Assembly: GCF_036647415.1 (NCBI RefSeq)
Contig: NZ_JAVXKG010000005.1
Coordinates: 73,326 to 137,325, forward strand
Length of the DNA stretch: 64,000 bases
Direction: 5' to 3'
Origin: Empedobacter sp036647415
GTDB lineage: Bacteria > Bacteroidota > Bacteroidia > Flavobacteriales > Weeksellaceae
The translations under genes and the position numbers were made by a program. Shown here one piece after another: positions 34,114 through 41,164 of this stretch. Numbering within the stretch: the stretch's first letter is position 1; each line of letters opens with the position of its first letter. The notes under the pieces are model-generated. The model had not been told where the DNA came from. It saw only the letters and a program-made list of their open reading frames with translations, and ran no database searches.

Positions 34114-34728
34114 TTAAATTATTTTTCGGAGTTTTTTTCTTAATTCGTTTTTATCAATATCATATTCAAATTTCATAATATAAATTAAATCATCCTCTGT
34201 TAGGAGATTATTTTTGTAATATGAAATTAAAATTGGCTGAATTTTAGTAAACTCGTCTAACGATTTTTGTTTGAAATCAACCTCAATAAATTGGTCATCT
34301 TTTGTTTTTAAAGTTAATCGATTATTAACACCATGAGAACCATTCTGAGATTCAAATTCTCCAAAATCTTTCACTTTTTTACCCTCGTAATCATTGTTAT
34401 CAATAACGATAGAAAGAAGAGTATTTATTGGATGAAAATTGTCTTTAATTTTTATTCCTTCTGTAGAAAAAGTTAATTTGCCATCAAAATGACCTTCTAA
34501 TTTAGTTTCGGGTTTTTTGAAATATCCATTCAAATAAGCAACAATTGTAGCTAAAACTCCAATAAAAATGTAATAAAATGTATCATTCTTGAAAATTTTA
34601 AACTCTAAAAAAACATAACTAATTAACGAAACCGCCAAAAATGAAACAATTAATTTAATAAAACTTTTCGGGTTTTTTTTCGGTTTTTCTTTGACGAAAA
34701 TGTCAAAACTATATTTATCCATGTGCAA
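34114..34728 (-). CDS. Membrane protein of unknown function
   Basis: A 204-residue protein with two membrane helices (about 22-42 and 47-66) after a basic N-terminal 20 residues. A cytosolic domain follows that reads like a PH/YcxB-type beta barrel (GKLTFSTEGIKIKDNFHPIN, NRLTLKTKDDQFIEVDF) and ends in a basic helix. I do not recognise the family. The start overlaps the end of the Crp/Fnr-type gene by 14 bases (8 if the ATG at 34722 is used), so it is translated from the same mRNA and may be its main target or partner. Confidence 0.6.
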   Translation of the reverse strand: MHMDKYSFDIFVKEKPKKNPKSFIKLIVSFLAVSLISYVFLEFKIFKNDTFYYIFIGVLATIVAYLNGYFKKPETKLEGHFDGKLTFSTEGIKIKDNFHPINTLLSIVIDNNDYEGKKVKDFGEFESQNGSHGVNNRLTLKTKDDQFIEVDFKQKSLDEFTKIQPILISYYKNNLLTEDDLIYIMKFEYDIDKNELRKKLRKII

Positions 34729-35290
34729 TTTCTTTTCTAACTCGACTTAGACTTTCTGGTGTTATACCTAAATAGGATGCAATCATCCATTGTGGAATTC
34801 GTGAAAGTTGGTTAGGGTAGAGGCGTATAAATTCTAAATAACGTTTTTTTGCAGTAGCGCTTAAAAGTAAATTAATACGGTCTTGTAGACTACGAACATG
34901 ATTTTGGACCAATTTATTTTCCGCTATCAAATAATCAGGATTAAGACTTACAATTAAATTAACGATTTTTTCATTTAATAAAACAACTGTAGAATCCTCT
35001 ATTGCTTGTATATAGAATTTAGATTGTTGTTTACAAAAAGAGCTATTTCTATCGCTTACAATCCAGTTTTCTGTACCAAATTGCAAAACATGTTCTTTTC
35101 CATTTTCATCTATTGTGTATGAACGAATAACGCCAGATTCAACAAAAAAATAATCTTCAGAATATTCGCCTGGAACTAAAATAAATTCATTCTTTTTAAA
35201 CTTTTTTACAACTAAAGCGTTTTCTATTTTATTCCATTGTTCTTCTGTTAAATGGACAATGCTCAATAAATGTTTTTTATAATTTTCCAT
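34715..35290 (-). CDS. Crp/Fnr-family transcriptional regulator
   Basis: A 191-residue protein with an N-terminal cyclic-nucleotide-binding-like domain (FKKNEFILVPGEYSEDYFFV, ESGVIRSYTIDENGKEHVLQ) and a C-terminal winged helix (RIPQWMIASYLGITPESLSR). The usual Arg/Glu pair for cAMP is not obvious, as in most Bacteroidota members, so the ligand is unknown. A -7 box TAAATTTG lies on its strand at 35310-35317. The downstream membrane gene overlaps it. The intergenic region is shared with the divergent Rrf2 gene. Confidence 0.85.
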   Translation of the reverse strand: MENYKKHLLSIVHLTEEQWNKIENALVVKKFKKNEFILVPGEYSEDYFFVESGVIRSYTIDENGKEHVLQFGTENWIVSDRNSSFCKQQSKFYIQAIEDSTVVLLNEKIVNLIVSLNPDYLIAENKLVQNHVRSLQDRINLLLSATAKKRYLEFIRLYPNQLSRIPQWMIASYLGITPESLSRVRKEIAHG

Positions 35291-35309
35291 ACATAGGGTT
35301 GTATATCTA

Positions 35310-35317
35310 CAAATTTA
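35310..35317 (-). promoter_or_regulatory. -7 promoter box of the Crp/Fnr gene (TAAATTTG)
   Basis: Exact TAnnTTTG match on the minus strand, 19 bases before the start codon. Confidence 0.55.
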
Positions 35318-35341
35318 CTAGATTTTATCGAATAAAAATAA

Positions 35342-35360
35342 TGTAACAAAAGTTATTACA
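35342..35360. promoter_or_regulatory. Candidate Rrf2 operator, copy 1 (TGTAACAAAAGTTATTACA)
   Basis: Inverted repeat TGTAA/TTACA, 17 bases upstream of the -7 box TATATTTG (35378-35385) of the Rrf2 gene, i.e. over its -33 region. An almost identical 19-mer precedes the next gene. Confidence 0.7.
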
Positions 35361-35377
35361 ATTAAAATTTTGTTTTT

Positions 35378-35385
35378 TATATTTG
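35378..35385 (+). promoter_or_regulatory. -7 promoter box of the Rrf2 gene (TATATTTG)
   Basis: Exact TAnnTTTG match, 16 bases before the ATG at 35402. Confidence 0.6.
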
Positions 35386-35401
35386 CATCATTAAATAGAT
35401 T

Positions 35402-35812
35402 ATGATGAATAATTTAAGATTTGCAACAGCAATACATATTTTGGTATTAGCAGATAAATTTAAAAATGAGATAATTACATCGGATTTTATTGCAGGAAGT
35501 ATAAATGTAAATCCAGTAGTGGTTCGTCGTGAAATTAAATTTTTGAAAGACGCAGGTTTTATTGATTCAAAAAAAGGCAAAGAAGGAGGTTGTTTTTTAA
35601 TAAAAAATGCAAGCGATATTCTATTGGGAGATGTATATAAGTTGGTAAATCAAGAAAATGTATTTGGTAAAATGAATCATACTAATCCGAATTGTCCGAT
35701 TGGTCTTGAGATGAATGCTAATTTAGATAGTTTATTTAGTAACGCAGAAGCAGAATTAATCAAAACGTTAAATAATAAAACTTTAAAAGAATTTTCTGAT
35801 CAATTTCAGTAA
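35402..35812 (+). CDS. Rrf2-family transcriptional regulator (cluster-free type)
   Basis: A 136-residue regulator of the Rrf2 family: LRFATAIHILVLADKFKNE, winged helix with SDFIAGSINVNPVVVRREIK, wing GKEGGCFLIKNASDILLGDV and dimer helix LDSLFSNAEAELIKTL. Only one cysteine stands in the region that binds an Fe-S cluster in IscR/NsrR (NPNCPIG), plus one in the wing, so it is probably a YwnA/HypR-like redox or thiol sensor rather than an Fe-S protein. Near-identical palindromes precede it and the next gene, so both are likely its targets. Confidence 0.87.
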   Translation: MMNNLRFATAIHILVLADKFKNEIITSDFIAGSINVNPVVVRREIKFLKDAGFIDSKKGKEGGCFLIKNASDILLGDVYKLVNQENVFGKMNHTNPNCPIGLEMNANLDSLFSNAEAELIKTLNNKTLKEFSDQFQ

Positions 35813-35830
35813 AAATTTTTTATCTTTAAT

Positions 35831-35849
35831 TGTAACAAAAATTATTACA
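35831..35849. promoter_or_regulatory. Candidate Rrf2 operator, copy 2 (TGTAACAAAAATTATTACA)
   Basis: Differs from copy 1 (35342-35360) at one base of 19. Lies 27 bases before the NAD(P)-binding oxidoreductase start. Confidence 0.7.
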
Positions 35850-35876
35850 TTATAAATTAAAAAAAAAATAATAAAC

Positions 35877-36533
35877 ATGAAAGTAGCAGTAATAGGAGCA
35901 ACAGGATTTGTAGGCTCAGAAATTGTAAAAGAATTAGTAAGTAGAAATCAATCTATCAAAGCATTTGCAAGAAATACAGACAATGTTTTGGAGAGTAAAA
36001 ATGTGGCTCCCGTACAAGTTGATGTGAATGATATTGAAGCGCTTGCGACAGATTTGCAAGGTGCAGATGTTGTGGTAAGTGCTTTTAATGCAGGTTGGAC
36101 AAATCCTAATTTGTATGCTGATTTCTTGAAAGGTGTAAAAGCCATAGAAGAAGCTACGCAACGCGCTGGTGTAAAACGTTTGATAGTTGTAGGAGGAGCG
36201 GGAAGTTTGTATGTAAATGAGCAAAAAGAGTTGCAATTGGTAGACGCTCCAGATTTTCCAGAAGAAATAAAACCAGGTGCAACGGCAGCAAGAGATTATT
36301 ATAATTTATTGAAAAATAATACTGATTTGGATTGGACATTTTTCTCTCCAGCACCAGAAATGCACCAAGGAACTTCGGGCGTAAGAAAAGGAACGTATAG
36401 ATTGGGAACAGATGTACCTGTTTTTGATGAAAATGGACGCAGTATTTTATCTGTAGAAGATCTTGCAGTGGTAATTGCAGATGAAATAGAAAATGCGAAG
36501 TTTATAAAACAAAGATTTACAGCAGCTTACTAA
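35877..36533 (+). CDS. NAD(P)-dependent oxidoreductase (NmrA-like atypical SDR)
   Basis: A 218-residue Rossmann protein: VAVIGATGFVGSEIVKELV (GxxGxxG loop), ADVVVSAFNAGWTNPNLYAD, RLIVVGGAGSLYVNE, and the C-terminal PAPEMHQGTSGVRKGTYRLG with DVPVFDENGRS. This is the NAD(P)H-binding (YwnB/YjcS-like) group that in Firmicutes sits beside Rrf2 regulators such as YwnA. The gene follows the Rrf2 gene by 64 bases and has its own copy of the shared operator. Substrate unknown; a response to quinone, aldehyde or oxidant stress is plausible. Confidence 0.87.
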   Translation: MKVAVIGATGFVGSEIVKELVSRNQSIKAFARNTDNVLESKNVAPVQVDVNDIEALATDLQGADVVVSAFNAGWTNPNLYADFLKGVKAIEEATQRAGVKRLIVVGGAGSLYVNEQKELQLVDAPDFPEEIKPGATAARDYYNLLKNNTDLDWTFFSPAPEMHQGTSGVRKGTYRLGTDVPVFDENGRSILSVEDLAVVIADEIENAKFIKQRFTAAY

Positions 36534-36626
36534 TTTAGAGTTAAATAAATAAGATTAAGTAATTAAAATCTAAAGATTACATTATTTGGTACGATTTATG
36601 AATTTTATGTATCAAATGTAAGTAAA

Positions 36627-37058
36627 ATGAAGTTGTATGTAGGAGTTGGCTTAGTCATCTTAAGCCTGAGTTTGATTTTACTTTGTAACTTTTTAGATTT
36701 TAATCAATTATTTGACAAATTATTAGGTTTTGTAATTCTAATAAGCAGTTTATTAACCGCTTATTTAGGAGTTAGAAGAATTTTTAGTTTTTTTGATTAC
36801 AATCGTATCATAAAAAAAGGACTAAAAGTAAAAGCACACATTGTAGAAATTAAGAGAACTTTGTTAAGTGTTAATCATATTCCAGAATATATTGTGGAAG
36901 TATTTTATAAACATCCAAATACCAATCAAATGTATTATACCGAATTTGAGTATTTTGGAGATGTAAAAAATGATGTATCAATAAAAAAGGGAAAAGAAAT
37001 AGATATTATTATCGATCCTCAAAATCCAAATAATATTTATTTTAAAAATCTGGTATAG
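36627..37058 (+). CDS. DUF3592-like membrane protein
   Basis: A 143-residue protein with two hydrophobic helices (about 2-22 and 33-54), then a beta-rich domain: KVKAHIVEIKRTLLSVNHIP, YIVEVFYKHPNT and a final KKGKEIDIIIDPQNPNNIYF. The last segment, predicting (I/V)xxDPxNPxxxxF, is typical of DUF3592. No function is established. Monocistronic, with a downstream hairpin. Confidence 0.65.
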   Translation: MKLYVGVGLVILSLSLILLCNFLDFNQLFDKLLGFVILISSLLTAYLGVRRIFSFFDYNRIIKKGLKVKAHIVEIKRTLLSVNHIPEYIVEVFYKHPNTNQMYYTEFEYFGDVKNDVSIKKGKEIDIIIDPQNPNNIYFKNLV

Positions 37059-37076
37059 AGTTTCTTAATGTCGTAT

Positions 37077-37115
37077 AAAAAAAGATATTCATCATTTTGA
37101 CGAATATCTTTTTTT
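37077..37115 (+). terminator. Hairpin terminator
   Basis: AAAAAAAGATATTC (37077-37090) pairs with GAATATCTTTTTTT (37102-37115), 11-base loop. Confidence 0.82.
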
Positions 37116-37142
37116 ATTCTTAATCAATTTATAAAATTCATA

Positions 37143-37171
37143 AAAAAACACTTCATTACGAAGTGTTTTTT
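37143..37171. terminator. Second hairpin, terminator for the minus-strand gene
   Basis: AAAAAACACTTC and GAAGTGTTTTTT with a 5-base loop; symmetric A and T tracts, so active for the convergent gene at 37190. Confidence 0.8.
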
Positions 37172-37189
37172 ATGAATTATAATTTTGTA

Positions 37190-37600
37190 TTATTTGATAT
37201 ATGTTTTATTTCCGTTGCTGTTTATGTAATATTTTCCTCCTCTTTCTCCAACATAAACCTTGTGACCATTGTATGTGCCTGCTTTAGAAGTTTTTGCAAC
37301 ATTAGTATTTTTAACTTCTTTTTTTGTAGTGTTTGCTTTAGAAGTTATGTCTTTTTTAGTTGCCTTTACATCTTTCTTCGCTGCGTCTGTTTTTTTAGTA
37401 GTTTCCGTTTTTACAGCTTTTTCATCTTTAGTTGCTTTCGCATCCATTTTTTTAGCTGTTGCATTGGCTTTTTGTTCTACTTTTTTCGCATCTTTTTTTA
37501 CAGTTGTTTTAACTGGTTCTTTTGTTTGAGCTAAAACTGCAGTTGATCCTACAAATGCAAATAAGCTAAATGCGATTGCTGTTTTTTTAATTAAATTCAT
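37190..37600 (-). CDS. Exported Lys/Ala-rich protein with C-terminal PBCV-type basic adaptor domain
   Basis: A 136-residue protein: signal peptide (about 1-24, ending VLAQ); a low-complexity Lys/Ala/Thr region (about 25-107, many KK, TKK, AKK repeats) like a histone-H1 tail; and a compact end GTYNGHKVYVGERGGKYYIN (about 108-127) closing with NSNGNKTYIK. That end matches the PBCV-specific basic adaptor domain, G-x-Y-x-G-H-x-V-Y-x-G-x-RGG-x-YY. The protein is very basic and probably periplasmic or secreted. Possible role: binding polyanions (DNA, LPS, peptidoglycan). It has its own terminator. Function inferred only from composition. Confidence 0.75.
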   Translation of the reverse strand: MNLIKKTAIAFSLFAFVGSTAVLAQTKEPVKTTVKKDAKKVEQKANATAKKMDAKATKDEKAVKTETTKKTDAAKKDVKATKKDITSKANTTKKEVKNTNVAKTSKAGTYNGHKVYVGERGGKYYINSNGNKTYIK

Positions 37601-37727
37601 AGCTTTTCGTTTTAATTTTGATTGTTTAGATAAAAATTTTTAAATATTAAACACTACAACACAATTGATGTGCCAAAGCATGCTATAAAAGATAAAAGTA
37701 AACTTAAGATTAGCTTAAGGCAAATTT

Positions 37728-38093
37728 CTATTTCAAATGATCCAATAACATCTCTGCCGTAGCAGGATTTGTAGCAAGCGGAATATTATGTACATCACAC
37801 AATCTCAATAACATATTTACATCGGGTTCGTGAGGATGTTTTCCCATAGGATCACGAAAAAAGAAAACCATATTTGTTTTTCCTTCCACAACGCGAGCAG
37901 CAATTTGGGCATCTCCACCAAGTGGACCAGAAAGGTATCGAGTAACTGTTAACCCAGTTTGTTCTGCATATTTACCTGTAGTTCCTGTGGCAACAAAAGT
38001 AATTTTATTATTGTTTAAAGCATCTTTGTGTTTCATTAAAAAATTAACCATTTCAGCTTTTTTTCCATCATGTGCGATTAATGCTATTTCCAT
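37728..38093 (-). CDS. mgsA: Methylglyoxal synthase
   Basis: A 121-residue enzyme converting dihydroxyacetone phosphate to methylglyoxal and phosphate, a glycolytic bypass. Diagnostic: LIAHDGKK (phosphate loop), ATGTTGKYAEQ, RYLSGPLGGDAQIAARV with catalytic Asp61 (Asp71 in E. coli), and DPMGKHPHEPDVNMLLRLCD with His88. It lacks the N- and C-terminal extensions of the E. coli protein (152 residues). Monocistronic, divergent from the PaaE-like reductase. Confidence 0.96.
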   Translation of the reverse strand: MEIALIAHDGKKAEMVNFLMKHKDALNNNKITFVATGTTGKYAEQTGLTVTRYLSGPLGGDAQIAARVVEGKTNMVFFFRDPMGKHPHEPDVNMLLRLCDVHNIPLATNPATAEMLLDHLK

Positions 38094-38191
38094 ATTTTTT
38101 TCTATTTGACTGATAAATCTTACTTTTGTACAAATTTAAAAGAACAATCTTAATTTATAGATACGATTAAGATTATAAATCTGATTAAACC

Positions 38192-39241
38192 ATGAATTTT
38201 AATTTACTAACGGTAAAAGAGATTATCAAACTAACGGATGATGCCGTACAAATTAGTTTTGATGTTCCAGAAGAATTACATACAGCCTATAATTTTTTAC
38301 CAGGACAATATATAACGTTAAATATCAATGGAGAACGTAGAGATTATTCTCTATGTACTTCACCAAATGATAAAAAGTGGAGTATTGGAGTAAAATCTCA
38401 ACCAAATGGTAAAATTTCTAATTATCTTTTCAATGAAGTAAAAGTTGGTGATAAATTAGAAGTTTCTACACCAAATGGACGTTTTACAATACCTACAAAA
38501 CCCAATGAGAAGCGTACACTAATTGCTTTTACAGCAGGAAGTGGAATTACGCCAATTATGAGTATGTTAGAGTATACTTTACAGACAGAAGAATGGGTGA
38601 ATTTTCATATTTTTTATGTGAATAAAGATGAAAATTCAATCATGTTTAAAGAGCGTTTAACAGAGTTGAAACAACGCTATCCAAACAATGTTTTTATTCA
38701 TCATTTTTATACAAGACAAGAACAAGAAAACTTTATTTACAACGGACGAATTGATGAAAAGAAATTTGATTTAATTTTAAATCAGATTATAGATATCAAC
38801 GAAGTTGATGAAGCGATGCTTTGTGGACCAGAAGAAATGATTTTGACTTTAGCGAAAAAAATTAATGAAGCTGGAATTATAGAGAAAAGAATTCATTTCG
38901 AATTGTTTAATCCATCTATCAAATCAGAAAATATTTTCACAAAACATGATGATGGACCACAAACCGTAAAAGTTTCTGTAACATTAGATGGTGAAACAAC
39001 TGAAATAACGTGGGATAGAGGAAAAAATTTGATCGATGCGATGTTAGAAGCTGATGTTGACGCACCATATTCTTGTAAAGGAGGCGTTTGTTCGTCTTGT
39101 ATGTGTAAGATTACAGAAGGTGAGGTTCATGTTGGAGACAATTTTGTTTTGACAGATTCTGATTACGAAGATGGTATGACATTGGCGTGTATATCTCGTC
39201 CCAAAACAGCCACTTTAGCAATAGATTTTGACGATGTTTAA
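38192..39241 (+). CDS. PaaE-like flavodoxin-reductase/2Fe-2S ferredoxin fusion (orphan copy)
   Basis: A 349-residue three-domain reductase: FAD-binding barrel with NGERRDYSLCTSP (about 48-60), NAD(P)-binding AFTAGSGITPIMSML and AMLCGPEEM, and a C-terminal plant-type ferredoxin with CKGGVCSSCMCKITEG and a fourth ligand in LACISRP. It transfers electrons from NAD(P)H through FAD to a 2Fe-2S centre and then to an oxygenase. It is a paralog of PaaE at 57066-58148 but lies alone next to mgsA, so its partner oxygenase (for example a fatty-acid or aromatic hydroxylase) is elsewhere. Ends with a very strong terminator. Confidence 0.88.
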   Translation: MNFNLLTVKEIIKLTDDAVQISFDVPEELHTAYNFLPGQYITLNINGERRDYSLCTSPNDKKWSIGVKSQPNGKISNYLFNEVKVGDKLEVSTPNGRFTIPTKPNEKRTLIAFTAGSGITPIMSMLEYTLQTEEWVNFHIFYVNKDENSIMFKERLTELKQRYPNNVFIHHFYTRQEQENFIYNGRIDEKKFDLILNQIIDINEVDEAMLCGPEEMILTLAKKINEAGIIEKRIHFELFNPSIKSENIFTKHDDGPQTVKVSVTLDGETTEITWDRGKNLIDAMLEADVDAPYSCKGGVCSSCMCKITEGEVHVGDNFVLTDSDYEDGMTLACISRPKTATLAIDFDDV

Positions 39242-39260
39242 AGACATGTTTTAAATAAAT

Positions 39261-39298
39261 AAAAAAAGACAGAAAATTTATATTTTCTGTCTTTTTTT
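39261..39298 (+). terminator. Strong hairpin terminator
   Basis: A 17-bp perfect stem: seven A, GACAGAAAAT, 4-base loop, ATTTTCTGTC and seven T. Confidence 0.9.
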
Positions 39299-39343
39299 AT
39301 GAAAAGCCAAATTTTGAAAATAAAGCTATTTTTTTTCAATTTT

Positions 39344-39363
39344 GTATCGAGAATAAGGTTTTA
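39344..39363. repeat. Dispersed repeat, GTATCGAGAATAAGGTTTT
   Basis: The 19-base string recurs exactly at 46803-46821 inside a larger palindromic element; here only this part is recognisable, in the 173-base gap before the permease gene's end. Confidence 0.75.
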
Positions 39364-39414
39364 GAACTGATGAATTTTATTTAAAATTTACAAGAGTAAA
39401 CTTAATATAAACTT

Positions 39415-40734
39415 TTATTCCTCATCAAACATATCTTTGAACGAGATAACTTCTCGTCCAGGTAATATAAGATTTAGTACCACACCTATTATTGATGCTA
39501 AAGCCATTCCTTCTAATGAAAACATATTTCCGATATGTATTGCTGCACCTCCAATTCCAATAATTAAAATAACAGATGAAATAATAAGGTTTCTTTTGAT
39601 TTTAAAATCGACTTTATTTTCGATTAACATTCTTAAACCACTTGATGCAATTATTCCGAATAATAATATAGAAACTCCGCCCATTACAGGTGAAGGAATT
39701 GTACTTAATAATGCCGAAATTTTACCACAAAATCCAAATAATATAGCAAAACAAGCAGCACCAATAAAAACATAAATACTAAAAGCTCTTGTTATGGCTA
39801 GAACACCAATATTTTCACCATAAGTTGTATTTGGCGGACCTCCAATACAAGCCGCAATCATTGTTGCAATACCATCTCCTAACATTGATCTGTCTAATCC
39901 TGGATCTTCAATCAAATCTTTATTTACAACTTTACTTAAAACTAATTGATGTCCGATATGTTCTGCAATTGGAACTATTGTTACAGGAATCATTAAGAAA
40001 ATAACATACCATGATAATGATGGTTGATAATCTATAAATGGAACAGTAAATGGCGGAACCATAAACCAACTTGCTTGTTTTACAGGTTCTAAATCGACAA
40101 CACCCATTGTTATAGAAAAAAGATATCCACCAATTATACCAACTAAAATAGGAATAACACTTAAAAAACCTTTGCTAAATATTGCTGTGATAATGGTAAT
40201 GATTAACGTTACAAAGCCAATCGTAACATAGGTTAAATCGTATTTTCCTGACGGATTATTTGTAACCATACTGATTGCCGTAGATGCTAATCCTAGTCCA
40301 ATAACCATTATTACAGGACCAACAACAATAGGTGGTAAAAGATTCATTAACCATTTTGTACCCGCTTTTGCAATTAACAATGCAACAATAGAGTAAGTAA
40401 CTCCGACAAGAAAACTTCCGACAAGAAAACTTCCAACCTCAATTCCACTTGTGGGATTTGCTTCTAAAGCTTTCATTGCGATAATTGGGTTAATAAAAGC
40501 AAAAGATGAACCTAAATATGAAGGTACTTTTCCTTTTGTAATCAAGATGAAAACTAAAGTTCCTATTCCGCTAGAAATTAAGGCTATTGCAGGACTCATT
40601 CCTGTAAGAGCTGGGACCAAAACAGTCGCGCCAAACATTGCAAATAAATGCTGAATACTCAGTAATATTCCTTGTCCTAATTTGGGTTTTTGATTGATTG
40701 CTAAGACAATATTATTGTCATTTTTTTGCTTCAT
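39415..40734 (-). CDS. Uracil/xanthine permease family transporter (NCS2, UraA-like)
   Basis: A 439-residue inner-membrane protein with about 12-14 helices. Family marks: LLSIQHLFAMFGATVLVPAL near the N-terminus, LGSSFAFINPI, MIPVTIVPIAEHIGHQLVLS (the conserved Glu/His substrate-site helix) and GPPNTTYGENIGVLAITRAF. These fit proton-coupled nucleobase uptake, most like UraA. Odd detail: residues GSFLVGSFLVG are an internal 15-bp tandem duplication (near 40408-40437). Monocistronic. Substrate (uracil versus xanthine) is inferred from motif similarity only. Confidence 0.92.
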   Translation of the reverse strand: MKQKNDNNIVLAINQKPKLGQGILLSIQHLFAMFGATVLVPALTGMSPAIALISSGIGTLVFILITKGKVPSYLGSSFAFINPIIAMKALEANPTSGIEVGSFLVGSFLVGVTYSIVALLIAKAGTKWLMNLLPPIVVGPVIMVIGLGLASTAISMVTNNPSGKYDLTYVTIGFVTLIITIITAIFSKGFLSVIPILVGIIGGYLFSITMGVVDLEPVKQASWFMVPPFTVPFIDYQPSLSWYVIFLMIPVTIVPIAEHIGHQLVLSKVVNKDLIEDPGLDRSMLGDGIATMIAACIGGPPNTTYGENIGVLAITRAFSIYVFIGAACFAILFGFCGKISALLSTIPSPVMGGVSILLFGIIASSGLRMLIENKVDFKIKRNLIISSVILIIGIGGAAIHIGNMFSLEGMALASIIGVVLNLILPGREVISFKDMFDEE

Positions 40735-40881
40735 TTTAAAAGAAATTGATTGTGTCGTGTTTGTTTTGCAAAAGTAGTTTAAAACAGAGAGTTTTTAATT
40801 GAAATTTTGTAAGTTTTTCCACTAATTATATAAGAAAGTAATCCATTAAAAAGTAGAAATTTGTAAAAGAAAATAGAACAA

Positions 40882-41097
40882 ATGGAAACAAACGAATTAA
40901 AGTTTAAAACAAATATAAATTGTGGTGGTTGTGTAAGTAAAGTAAAACCATTTTTAGACAATTTAGAAGGAGTAGAGGCGTGGGAAGTTGATACTGATAA
41001 TGTCGATAAAATTTTAACAGTAAAAACAAAAATTGCTGATGAAGATATTATCGATACAATAGAAGGAGTTGGTTTTAAAGCCGAATTGATACAATAA
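40882..41097 (+). CDS. Heavy-metal-associated (HMA) domain protein
   Basis: A 71-residue ferredoxin-like-fold protein consisting only of an HMA domain: LKFKTNINCGGCVSKVKPFL carries the metal motif with Cys-Gly-Gly-Cys (the usual form is GMxCxxC), and GVGFKAELI ends it. Likely a cytosolic copper(I) chaperone-like protein. Neither a P-type ATPase nor a copper regulator is adjacent. Typical small flavobacterial HMA proteins look like this. Short but clearly coding; followed by a terminator. Confidence 0.85.
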   Translation: METNELKFKTNINCGGCVSKVKPFLDNLEGVEAWEVDTDNVDKILTVKTKIADEDIIDTIEGVGFKAELIQ

Positions 41098-41125
41098 TTT
41101 AGATATTTTTGGTTAATTTTGAATG

Positions 41126-41157
41126 ATTCCTTGCTAAAATTTGGCAAGGAATTTTTT
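41126..41157. terminator. Hairpin terminator between convergent genes
   Basis: ATTCCTTGC (41126-41134) pairs with GCAAGGAAT (41144-41152), followed by TTTTTT on the plus strand. Confidence 0.8.
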
Positions 41158-41164
41158 TATACGT

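Noticed and set aside
37163..37534. Two plus-strand frames rich in Phe, Ser and Val
   Set aside because: They are the antisense of the Lys-rich repeats of the minus-strand exported protein (AAA codons read as TTT).
40779..41147. Minus-strand 122-codon frame
   Set aside because: Antisense of the HMA gene, which has a clear metal motif; no family resemblance and crosses a terminator.
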